From a bacterium (lineage in GTDB: Bacteria > Bacillota > Clostridia > Oscillospirales > Acutalibacteraceae): DNA of 12,956 nucleotides. The position numbers and the translations under genes were made by a program. The stretch is taken from assembly GCA_020625635.1 (NCBI GenBank), contig JAHLBL010000023.1, positions 1-12,956 on the forward strand. Direction: 5' to 3'. Positions 1 through 6,878 of the stretch are shown here, piece by piece; position 1 is the first letter of the stretch; the number at the start of each line of letters is the position of its first letter. The notes below the pieces were generated by a model. That model worked only from the letters and a program-made list of their open reading frames with translations, was not told the origin of the DNA and did no database searches.

Positions 1-964
1 TGAACGGATAGCCGAATATATTCAGCGACAGCACAGCCGTCACTGCCGCCGCGGTGACAAGCGCAAGCGCGAACATCGGCAGGCTGTTTATTACAGGTCT
101 GAAGCTGTCAAGCCGCACAAGCACCGTGATAACGCTCATATGAAGTATGAAGATCTGCAGGGAGTTCTTTCCCGTCTGTGAGAAGAACAGCTTCCCCGAC
201 GGCACGATCAGCAGCAGCGTGAGCGTAAGCATCGCCGCCATAACAAGCCCTATCCCCCTGAGCGCCACGCCCTGAATAAAGGTGTGGTGCATTTTTGCGT
301 AGTTCGCTTTCGCGTAGAACAGCGTCATCGTCAGCGCGTTCCGCTTTATCAGCAGAGCCGCCGCGACCGCTCCCGCGAGCGAGACGGCAGCCGCCAGCCG
401 CAGCGCGATATGATGAGATCGGAGCTTTGCGACAGTCTCAGCCTTCAGATAATAGCCGACGAAGAAAAACGGCGCGAAGGTGATTATGCGCTGGAGCGCC
501 ATATAGTTTCCGAGGTTCTTTTTGTCCGCTCCTATAAGCAGCGAGAACACGACCGACAGTCCGACTACGAGCCATGGAGGAAGCTTCTCGATAAGCGGCA
601 CGAGCAGGTAGTACGCGAATAACGCTAACAGATACCACAAGCCCCTGTTAGGGTTAAAAACCGAGACTCTCGTATGCGGCGCGACCGCAAGCGTCAGCAG
701 CGAAAAGATTATCTGGAAAATCAGATAATACGCGAACAGCACAGTCGCCTTCTCAGCCCGAACCTTTCCGTCAACGCAATAGCGCTTTGCCCAGAAGCCC
801 GACACAAAGATGAACGCTGGCATATGGAAGCAGTAGATCATCCTGTCCGCATAAACCGAGAGGGAAATCTCGCGAGAGCACAGCTCAAGGCAGTGTCCGA
901 ATACTACGAGAAAGATAAGGACCGCCTTTACATTGTCCCATAAGTAATCTCTCTTATTTTCCAT
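1..964 (-). CDS. Acyltransferase 3 family membrane protein (OafA/fucose-4-O-acetylase-like), 3' end cut by window edge
   Basis: The reverse strand reads open from an ATG at 964 to the window edge, giving 321 residues with no stop. It begins MENKRDYLWDNVKAVLIF. The features are those of acyltransferase 3 (PF01757) proteins: an N-terminal membrane helix ending in FGH (His24, the family's catalytic-type histidine), FHMPAFIFVSG at residues 46-56, and a late KNSLQIFILHM segment. In between are many hydrophobic membrane-spanning segments. These integral membrane enzymes move acetyl or other acyl groups onto sugars, polysaccharides or lipids; the substrate here cannot be told. The length suggests only a short tail is missing. 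Its start lies one base past the pheA stop, and its ribosome binding site (GAGGTG) is inside the last pheA codons, so it is probably translated with the aromatic operon. It has no obvious biochemical link to that pathway. The family call is firm; the function is unknown. Confidence 0.85.
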   Translation of the reverse strand, partial: MENKRDYLWDNVKAVLIFLVVFGHCLELCSREISLSVYADRMIYCFHMPAFIFVSGFWAKRYCVDGKVRAEKATVLFAYYLIFQIIFSLLTLAVAPHTRVSVFNPNRGLWYLLALFAYYLLVPLIEKLPPWLVVGLSVVFSLLIGADKKNLGNYMALQRIITFAPFFFVGYYLKAETVAKLRSHHIALRLAAAVSLAGAVAAALLIKRNALTMTLFYAKANYAKMHHTFIQGVALRGIGLVMAAMLTLTLLLIVPSGKLFFSQTGKNSLQIFILHMSVITVLVRLDSFRPVINSLPMFALALVTAAAVTAVLSLNIFGYPF

Positions 965-965
965 T

Positions 966-2093
966 TTACACCTCGCGATAGTTCCCGAGGAACGAGAAGC
1001 CCGTCATTTCAGCCGAAAGCTGACTGAGTAGCCTCATCGCGCTCTCGCTGCGGACGTTGCCCGTGAAGTCGAGGTAGAACAGATACTCAAACTTACTGCC
1101 GACGATCGGGCGCGACTCGATTTTGGTGAGGTTGAGCCCGAGCGAGTTGAATCTGCACAGCACGCTGTACAGCGAGCCCGAAACGTGCGGAAGGTTGAAG
1201 CACAGGCTGATTTTATCCGCGTCGGTGGGGACGTAGAGCTTCTTTGAAATAACGACAAAACGCGTCATATTGGAGTTGTCATCCTGAATATGATCGTCGA
1301 GGATCTTCAGCCCGTATTCCTCGCATGCCTTGTACGAGCATATCGCGGCGACGTTGAGCCGCTTTTCGCGGGCGACCTCGCGCGCCGCTACCGCCGTATT
1401 GGAGTACGGCACAGCCTCGAAGCCGTGTGAAGCGATATAATTCTCACACTGGGAGATCGACTGCGGGTGAGTCCACACACGCTCGATATCGCTCAGCTGC
1501 GACTGTCGCAGACCGCACAGGCAGTAGTCGATCGGTAGTCCTAAGGCTCCGACGATGTAGAAGCGGTGCTTCAGAATCAGATCGTAAACCGCCGAGACCG
1601 AGCCCGCCGTGGAGTTCTCCACGGGCAGAACGCCGAAACTCGCGCCGCCCTCGTCGACCGTCCTGAACACATCGGCAAAGCTCTTGCAGCTTACCTTCTC
1701 GGCGTCGGGGAAGAGCCTGATTGCCGCCTCGTGACCGTTGGCTCCCTTTATGCCCTGATACGCGACCTTTACACCCTTTGTCGGCAGAAGCTCCTCAGCC
1801 TCGGCGAGCTGTCGTCTCAGCTCGCTTCCGCTGCCGACGATGGTGTGCTGGAGCGCTCTTGAAAGCTCCATAATATCCGTGTAGAGCAGCCGCGCGGGAA
1901 GTCCGTATTCACCGCCGCGCTCCTGAACGCGGTCGAGCACCTCGCGCTCACGCTCCGCGTTGAGAATCGGTATATCGTTCGCCTTCTTGTACTCGGCGAC
2001 GTCCCGCGCGCAGTCCATCCTGCGCCTGAAAAGCTCCGTCAGCTTCTCGTCTATCTCATTTATCTCCTGACGGATTTCGTTTAAATCTCTCAT
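966..2093 (-). CDS. pheA: Bifunctional chorismate mutase / prephenate dehydratase (P-protein)
   Basis: This cytosolic enzyme converts chorismate to prephenate and then to phenylpyruvate, the branch to phenylalanine. Using the start at 2093 (MRDLNEIRQEINEIDEKL, 375 aa), an AroQ-type chorismate mutase domain covers about residues 1-85. A prephenate dehydratase domain covers about 108-283 and contains the catalytic NMTRF motif (Thr277). A C-terminal ACT domain covers about 294-375 and has the ESRP motif (326-329) that binds phenylalanine in this family, so feedback inhibition by Phe is expected. An in-frame ATG at 2102 would add three residues, but the AGG sits directly against it. The 2093 start has AGGATGG at proper spacing and matches the usual family N-terminus. 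The gene lies about 13 bases after aroC and one base before the acyltransferase. Identity is secure; only the start is open. Confidence 0.96.
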   Translation of the reverse strand: MRDLNEIRQEINEIDEKLTELFRRRMDCARDVAEYKKANDIPILNAEREREVLDRVQERGGEYGLPARLLYTDIMELSRALQHTIVGSGSELRRQLAEAEELLPTKGVKVAYQGIKGANGHEAAIRLFPDAEKVSCKSFADVFRTVDEGGASFGVLPVENSTAGSVSAVYDLILKHRFYIVGALGLPIDYCLCGLRQSQLSDIERVWTHPQSISQCENYIASHGFEAVPYSNTAVAAREVAREKRLNVAAICSYKACEEYGLKILDDHIQDDNSNMTRFVVISKKLYVPTDADKISLCFNLPHVSGSLYSVLCRFNSLGLNLTKIESRPIVGSKFEYLFYLDFTGNVRSESAMRLLSQLSAEMTGFSFLGNYREV

Positions 2094-2106
2094 ATATCCC
2101 ATCCTG

Positions 2107-3174
2107 TCACATCAAATCAAATACCGCGATAGCCGCGGCTGCCTCGACAACGCTGACCGCGCGCGGAACGACGCAGGGGTCGTGTCTGCCCTTAACGGTG
2201 AGCTTGGAGTTACTGCCGCCCGACAAGTCTACGGTGTCCTGTTCCCTTGCGATTGACGGCGTAGGCTTGAACGCCGCTCGGAAAATTATCGGCATTCCGT
2301 CCGATATACCGCCGAGCACTCCGCCCGCGTTGTTCGTTTTAGTCACGACTTTTCCGCCGACGTACTCAAAAGCGTCGTTGTTCTCACTGCCGCGTACATC
2401 GGCGCACCTGAAGCCGAGACCGAACTCGACGCCCTTCACGGCAGGGATCCCGAAAACAGCCTGAGCGATCCTGCCCTCTATTCCGTCGAACAGCGGACCC
2501 CCGACTCCGACGGGCATACCCGTCACGGCACATTCAACAATACCGCCGACGCTATCGCCGTCGAGCCTCGCGGCTTCCACAGCCGCGCGCATGGGCTCCT
2601 CCCTTTCCCTGTCGATCAGCGCGAAGCTCTCGCCGCTGAGCCTGTCAAGGAGCGCGTCGTCTATGCTCACGGGGTTGAAGCTCTCGTCGCTCACTCCGCC
2701 TATCGAGGCTATATGAGCGGCTATCTTTATACCGCGCTTCGCGAGTATCTGTCTCAGCAGCGCTCCCGCGAAAACGATCGGAGCGGTGAGCCTTCCGCTG
2801 AAATGTCCTCCGCCGCGGATGTCGTTGTGACCGCCGTATTTTACGTAAGCGGTGTAGTCGCTGTGAGCGGGACGCGGTGTAGTGAGAAGGTTGCTGTAGT
2901 CGCCGCTGCGCGTGTTGGTGTTCTCTATCACGACGGCGATCGGCGCTCCCGTAGTCACGCCGTTAAGCACCCCCGACTTAATGACAGGAAAGTCCTTTTC
3001 AAGTCTCGAGGTAGCCGTTTTATCCTTCCCGGGGGCTCTGCGCGCCATCTGGAGCAGGATCTCGTCGTTATCTATCTCAAAGCCCGCGGGCACTCCGTAA
3101 AGCACCGCGCCTATAGCCTCGCCGTGGCTCTCGCCGAAAACTGTCAGCTTGATTTTCTCTCCGAAAAATGACAT
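2107..3174 (-). CDS. aroC: Chorismate synthase
   Basis: It catalyses the last shikimate pathway step, removing phosphate from EPSP to give chorismate, with reduced FMN as cofactor. At 355 aa it has the usual family length. Visible signatures are FGESHG (His17), RRAPGKD near 45-51, RPAHSD with the second conserved histidine (His104), and RHDPC (330-334) near the C-terminus. The segment usually written RGGGRSSARE in Proteobacteria reads RGGGHFSGRL here (120-129), a variant I believe is common in Clostridia. The ATG overlaps the aroA stop by one base (TGATG), and its ribosome binding site GGAGGT lies inside the end of aroA, which suggests translational coupling. It works directly after AroA, and its product feeds PheA on the same transcript. 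Identity is very clear. Confidence 0.97.
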   Translation of the reverse strand: MSFFGEKIKLTVFGESHGEAIGAVLYGVPAGFEIDNDEILLQMARRAPGKDKTATSRLEKDFPVIKSGVLNGVTTGAPIAVVIENTNTRSGDYSNLLTTPRPAHSDYTAYVKYGGHNDIRGGGHFSGRLTAPIVFAGALLRQILAKRGIKIAAHIASIGGVSDESFNPVSIDDALLDRLSGESFALIDREREEPMRAAVEAARLDGDSVGGIVECAVTGMPVGVGGPLFDGIEGRIAQAVFGIPAVKGVEFGLGFRCADVRGSENNDAFEYVGGKVVTKTNNAGGVLGGISDGMPIIFRAAFKPTPSIAREQDTVDLSGGSNSKLTVKGRHDPCVVPRAVSVVEAAAAIAVFDLM

Positions 3175-4424
3175 CAGACTGCACCTCCGAGTTTCTTATA
3201 ATCTTCAAAAAATGCGGGATAGCTTTTGTTTATACTCTCCCTGTCCGTAACGGTCACGGCGTTCTCCGAGAGAAGCGCGGCAACCGCGGCGGACATAACT
3301 ATCCTGTGGTCGTTGGCTCCCTCAGCACATCCGCCGACGAGCCCCGTTCCGTGTATTACAAGCCCGTCGGGCTTTTCCTCAACGCTGCCGCCGAGGGAAT
3401 TAAGCAGCGCGGCTGTGGTTTTCAGCCTGTCACTCTCCTTTATCCTCAGCCGTTCGGCTTCGCTGATAACCGTGTCGCCCTGAGCGAAGCACGCTACCGT
3501 CGAGAGCACGGGTACGAGGTCGGGGATCTGGCGCGCGTCGATCTCGATACCCCTCAGAGGAGCCTTTCTGACGCGCACAAAGTCGCCTCCGCGCTCGACC
3601 TCCGCGCCGAAGCGTTCAAGCAGAGCGGCTATCTCCCTGTCGCCCTGAGCGGAATCATCGTACACTCCGCTGACGGTAACGTCGCCCGAGAGAGCGCCGC
3701 CCGCCATAAAGAACGCCGCCTGAGACCAGTCGCCCTCGGTTCGGTAATCGCGCACAGCGTAGCGCTGACCGCCCTTTATAAACCAGCCGTAGTCGGTGCG
3801 CTCCGCCTCAACGCCGAAGGCGCGCATACAGGCTGTAGTCATATCCGTATATCCCGCGCTCTGGAGCGGGGTCGTGAGCACGATCCTGCTGTCGCCGTCA
3901 AGCAGCGGAAGCGCGAAAAGCAGTCCCGTGATATACTGCGAGCTTATGTTGCCCGCGACCTCGAACGTGCCGCTTTTAAGCTTTCCGTCGGTTTTCAGCG
4001 GAAGCGTGCCGCCCGTTTCGACATTAACGCCCGCGCGCGGGAGAATGTCCGCGAACAAGCCGACAGGACGCGAGAGCAGACTTCCGCAGCCGATGAACTC
4101 GGCGCTGACGCCGCCCGCCGCCGCGACGGGAATAAAAAATCGCATAGTCGAACCGCTCTCCAGACAATTGAGGACAGCGGTTTTCTCTGAAAATATATCG
4201 GTTCCGTCAACCGTCAGCACGTCACCGCTCAGCGAGGTTTTAGCGCCGAGAGCCTCAACGCAGCCTATCGTGGCACGGATATCGTTTGAGAGCGCGACGG
4301 GCGCGAGCCTGCACACCCCGCCCGAAAGCGCGGCGCAGATGACTGCTCTGTGCACGTCGCTCTTTGAGGGAGGAGCCGTGACGGTTCCGTTAAGCTGTGA
4401 CGGATAAATCTTTACCGTGGACAT
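3174..4424 (-). CDS. aroA: 3-phosphoshikimate 1-carboxyvinyltransferase (EPSP synthase)
   Basis: It joins shikimate-3-phosphate and phosphoenolpyruvate to form EPSP in the cytosol. The 416-aa protein carries the family landmarks: PPSKSDVHR (Lys21, Ser22, Arg26), ESGSTMRF (89-96), SSQ (161-163), the catalytic aspartate in IPD (Asp302), RIKESDRL (Glu330, Arg333), DHR (372-374) and Lys400 near the C-terminus. All residues expected to bind phosphoshikimate and PEP are present. The PEP/glyphosate loop differs from the E. coli type: ESGSTMRF replaces the pattern with Ala next to Met and Pro after Arg, as in many Firmicutes enzymes. The start is supported by AAAGGA just upstream. It lies 10 bases after aroB and overlaps aroC by one base, inside the aro operon. 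Identity is very clear. Confidence 0.97.
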   Translation of the reverse strand: MSTVKIYPSQLNGTVTAPPSKSDVHRAVICAALSGGVCRLAPVALSNDIRATIGCVEALGAKTSLSGDVLTVDGTDIFSEKTAVLNCLESGSTMRFFIPVAAAGGVSAEFIGCGSLLSRPVGLFADILPRAGVNVETGGTLPLKTDGKLKSGTFEVAGNISSQYITGLLFALPLLDGDSRIVLTTPLQSAGYTDMTTACMRAFGVEAERTDYGWFIKGGQRYAVRDYRTEGDWSQAAFFMAGGALSGDVTVSGVYDDSAQGDREIAALLERFGAEVERGGDFVRVRKAPLRGIEIDARQIPDLVPVLSTVACFAQGDTVISEAERLRIKESDRLKTTAALLNSLGGSVEEKPDGLVIHGTGLVGGCAEGANDHRIVMSAAVAALLSENAVTVTDRESINKSYPAFFEDYKKLGGAV

Positions 4425-4434
4425 AGTTTTCCTT

Positions 4435-5481
4435 TCAACTTATAAATTCTTCCAGCTCCGAAAGAGGAGTTTTTCTGATGAAGCTGCTGCCGATCCTCTC
4501 GAGCAGAACGAGATTCACGCTGCCGCCGCCCGCCTTTTTGTCAGAAGCGCAGGCGAGAGCTATCCGCGATAAATCCGCCTCGTCAGACGTTGGCAGACCG
4601 TATTTTTCGCACAGCGCCTTTATTCTTTCGGCAGTGCCGCCGTCGGTCAGTCCAGCTCTCTCGGAGGCGGCTGTTATCATAACCATTCCGACCGCCACAG
4701 CCTGTCCGTGGGACAGTCCGCAGAAGTCGTATATCTTTTCGAGCGCGTGACCGAGAGTATGACCGAAGTTCAGCAGCATACGCTCGCCGCTCTCCTTCTC
4801 GTCGCGGTTCACAACGTCGCGCTTTATGCTGACGCACCGCTCGATTATATCCTCGATTATGTCGGGAGCGTACTCAAGCTCGAGCGTCCCGAACAGCTCC
4901 GCGTCCTTTATACAGCCGTACTTTATAATCTCAGCCATACCGTCGTTTATGTAGTACTGCGGCAGTGTGGAGAGTGTGTCGGGGTCGATCAGCACGAGCA
5001 GCGGCTGATGAAAAGCGCCGACGAGGTTCTTGCCCTGCGGTATATCGACGCCCGTCTTTCCTCCGACGGAGGAATCGACCTGAGCGAGCAGCGAGGTGGG
5101 GATCTGCACAAAGCCTATCCCGCGCATATAGCACGCCGCCGCGAAGCCCGCCATATCGCCCGTAACGCCGCCGCCGAGAGCGACGACAATGTCCTTGCGC
5201 GACATCCCGAAGTCCGCCATAGCGCCGAACATCTCGGTAATGCTGCCGAGGTGCTTGCTCTTCTCCCCCGCGGGGAAGGTATGAACAGCGACCTCAAGCC
5301 CGCTGTCCTCCAGCGATTTCCTAACGGTATCGCCGTATTTCGCGCCGACGTTCGTATCGGTGATAAGCATAGCCTTTCCGCCCAAAGCCAGTGGGCGGAT
5401 ATGCTCGCCGCAGTTTTTTATAATGCCGCGCTCTATCAGAATAAAGTACGGGTTGTTCGTATCTACTCTTACCGTTTTCAT
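4435..5481 (-). CDS. aroB: 3-dehydroquinate synthase
   Basis: It cyclises DAHP to 3-dehydroquinate, the second shikimate pathway step, using NAD and a divalent metal. The 348-aa length is typical. Motifs include the NAD-binding GGGVTGDMAGF (103-113), QIPTSLLAQVDSSVGGKTG (126-144), GMAEIIKYG with metal ligand Glu184, NFGHTLGHALE with His241 and His245, and LSHGQAVAVGM with His258. The glutamate, His241 and His258 match the zinc ligands known in this family. The ATG overlaps the tyrA stop by four bases (ATGA), with AAGGAG inside the tyrA end serving as a likely ribosome binding site. Its substrate would come from a DAHP synthase that is not in the window. I see no truncation or missing residue. 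Confidence 0.97.
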   Translation of the reverse strand: MKTVRVDTNNPYFILIERGIIKNCGEHIRPLALGGKAMLITDTNVGAKYGDTVRKSLEDSGLEVAVHTFPAGEKSKHLGSITEMFGAMADFGMSRKDIVVALGGGVTGDMAGFAAACYMRGIGFVQIPTSLLAQVDSSVGGKTGVDIPQGKNLVGAFHQPLLVLIDPDTLSTLPQYYINDGMAEIIKYGCIKDAELFGTLELEYAPDIIEDIIERCVSIKRDVVNRDEKESGERMLLNFGHTLGHALEKIYDFCGLSHGQAVAVGMVMITAASERAGLTDGGTAERIKALCEKYGLPTSDEADLSRIALACASDKKAGGGSVNLVLLERIGSSFIRKTPLSELEEFIS

Positions 5482-6308
5482 TCTCCGAGCATCTCCTTTG
5501 TCTTGTGCGCCCGCTCCAGAAGCTCCTCGATACGGGCTTTATCGTTAGCCTTTACGGCGTCGGTGATGGAATGTATATTTTCAATCAGGGTGTCGAGCTC
5601 ACCGATAAGCTGGTGGCGGTTCTCGAGAAAGAGCTCGCTCCATAGCTCCGCGTTGATATTGGCTACGCGCGAAACGTCCCTGTATGAGCCTGCCGAAAAG
5701 CCCTTGTGATTGGGACAGCACGGGCTCAGCACATAGGCGCAGGCGAGCACGTGGGGCAGCTGAGAGGTAAAGGCTATCATCCTATCGTGCTCCTCGGGAG
5801 TGGTGAGCTTTATCATCCCGAAGCCCATCTCAAGCGCAAGGTCGCTGAGCAGCCTTACGGAGCTTTCGCCTGCCTCACAGGGCACGATAATGTAACTCGC
5901 GCCGCGGTAAAGGTCGCCGTCGGACGACTCGTAGCCGTTGGTTTCCTTACCCGCCATCGGGTGGCTGCCGACAAACTCAAAACCGAACCGACGGGCAAGC
6001 TCGGTCATTCTCGGGCATATCTCGCCCTTTATTCCCGAGGAATCGGTGACGACGGCTCCCCTGCGGATATATCCGCCGTACTTTTCGACGAACTCAATCG
6101 CCGCCTGCGGATAGAGCGCGAGTATAACAACGTCCGCCTCCGACAGGCTCCTAGGGCTTCCTATCTCGTCGATCACGCCGTCGTCAAAGGCTCTCGCGAG
6201 CGTTGACTGCGTGCGGTTCAGCCCGATAATATAATGGTCTGTGTACTTTTTAAGGGCTTTGCAGAAGCTTCCGCCGATAATACCCATACCGATTACTGCA
6301 ATCTTCAT
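5478..6308 (-). CDS. tyrA: Prephenate dehydrogenase, short form without ACT domain
   Basis: It oxidatively decarboxylates prephenate to 4-hydroxyphenylpyruvate, the branch to tyrosine. The 276-aa protein has an N-terminal Rossmann domain (IGMGIIGGSF, residues 6-15), TDSSGIK (88-94), the catalytic-type GSHPMAGKE (His116) and SQLPH (His186), then an all-helical C-terminal domain. There is no C-terminal ACT domain, so any tyrosine feedback would have to act at the active site. The residues after the second strand are LNRT (30-33), without the acidic residue that usually marks NAD preference. NADP use is therefore possible, and arogenate dehydrogenase activity cannot be excluded from sequence. 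The start has AAGGTGG upstream at good spacing. The gene is preceded by its own near-consensus promoter and is followed by aroB with a 4-base overlap. Confidence 0.93.
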   Translation of the reverse strand: MKIAVIGMGIIGGSFCKALKKYTDHYIIGLNRTQSTLARAFDDGVIDEIGSPRSLSEADVVILALYPQAAIEFVEKYGGYIRRGAVVTDSSGIKGEICPRMTELARRFGFEFVGSHPMAGKETNGYESSDGDLYRGASYIIVPCEAGESSVRLLSDLALEMGFGMIKLTTPEEHDRMIAFTSQLPHVLACAYVLSPCCPNHKGFSAGSYRDVSRVANINAELWSELFLENRHQLIGELDTLIENIHSITDAVKANDKARIEELLERAHKTKEMLGE

Positions 6309-6344
6309 TTATAATCCACCTTTGTATTCCTGCACTATATCAGA

Positions 6345-6373
6345 ATTTTAGCACTTTAAAGCGATGATGTCAA
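6345..6373 (-). promoter_or_regulatory. Internal sigma-A-type promoter upstream of tyrA
   Basis: On the reverse strand a perfect TTGACA (6373-6368) is followed by a 17-base spacer and TAAAAT (6350-6345). The bases TGC just before the -10 give an extended -10 element. Transcription would start near 6338, about 30 bases ahead of the tyrA ATG. It sits in the only sizeable gap inside the aro operon, directly after the aroK stop, so tyrA-aroB-aroA-aroC-pheA and the acyltransferase can probably be transcribed without aroE-aroK. This rests on the sequence match only. Confidence 0.72.
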
Positions 6374-6377
6374 TTGC

Positions 6378-6878
6378 TTACAATAATATTCTAATAATAT
6401 TCTCCGCGACGCGCGACGAGCTGAAATTGCCGTCAACATAAACCGACGCGGCGGCGCGGTAGACGGGCAGCCGCTTATCAAGCAGCTCGCGGATAACCGC
6501 GTTCCTGTCCTCGACCTGAAGCAGAGGTCTTTTTTTGTCGTATTTAAGCCTTTCGCAGAGGTTCTCGTAGCTTACCTCCACGAGAATTATCCTGCCCGTG
6601 CTTTTAAGGATATCGATATTCCGTTGGAATGTCAGCGTTCCGCCGCCCGCGGCGATTATTGTGCCGCTTGTTTCGGCGAGCTCCCTGCACGCTTCCGTCT
6701 CAAGCTCGCGGAACCGCTCCTCGCCGTACCGCTCAAAGATTTCGGAAACCGTCATTCCCTGCTTTTCTTCTATGTATCTGTCCATATCGACGAAGGTCAT
6801 TCCCGTCCTTGCGGCGAGCTTGCGCCCTATCGTCGATTTTCCGCAGCCCATAAAGCCGCAGAGGATTATATTATTCAT
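6378..6878 (-). CDS. aroK: Shikimate kinase
   Basis: It phosphorylates shikimate at the 3-hydroxyl using ATP. From the ATG at 6878 the protein is 166 aa, normal for the family. It has the Walker A loop GFMGCGKST (8-16), the shikimate-binding DMD (Asp31, Asp33), Arg57 in ERFRELE, the GGG turn (78-80), KRPLL with the lid arginine Arg117, and Arg141 in LPVYR. The frame stays open for 34 codons upstream to 6980, but that stretch lies within aroE and encodes no family sequence. The 6878 start overlaps the aroE stop by four bases (ATGA) and has GGAG five bases ahead. The 3' end contains an exact tandem repeat of 11 bases (6382-6403) yet still reads as a normal C-terminal helix. Identity is clear. 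Confidence 0.96.
   Translation of the reverse strand: MNNIILCGFMGCGKSTIGRKLAARTGMTFVDMDRYIEEKQGMTVSEIFERYGEERFRELETEACRELAETSGTIIAAGGGTLTFQRNIDILKSTGRIILVEVSYENLCERLKYDKKRPLLQVEDRNAVIRELLDKRLPVYRAAASVYVDGNFSSSRVAENIIRILL
6382..6403. repeat. Perfect 11-base tandem duplication at the 3' end of aroK
   Basis: The unit AATAATATTCT occurs twice in a row, covering the last codons of aroK just ahead of its stop. The protein end still reads as a normal helix (VAENIIRILL). Confidence 0.85.

Noticed and set aside
3168..4190. A 340-codon open frame on the plus strand opposite aroA
   Set aside because: It lies wholly opposite a well-conserved EPSP synthase. Its translation is Arg/Ala/Ser/His-rich with no recognisable domain. 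G/C-rich wobble bases remove stops from the antisense frame, which explains its length.
4708..5709. A 333-codon plus-strand open frame across aroB and tyrA
   Set aside because: It spans the aroB/tyrA junction on the opposite strand and has no recognisable family or supporting context. It is a shadow of two clear genes.
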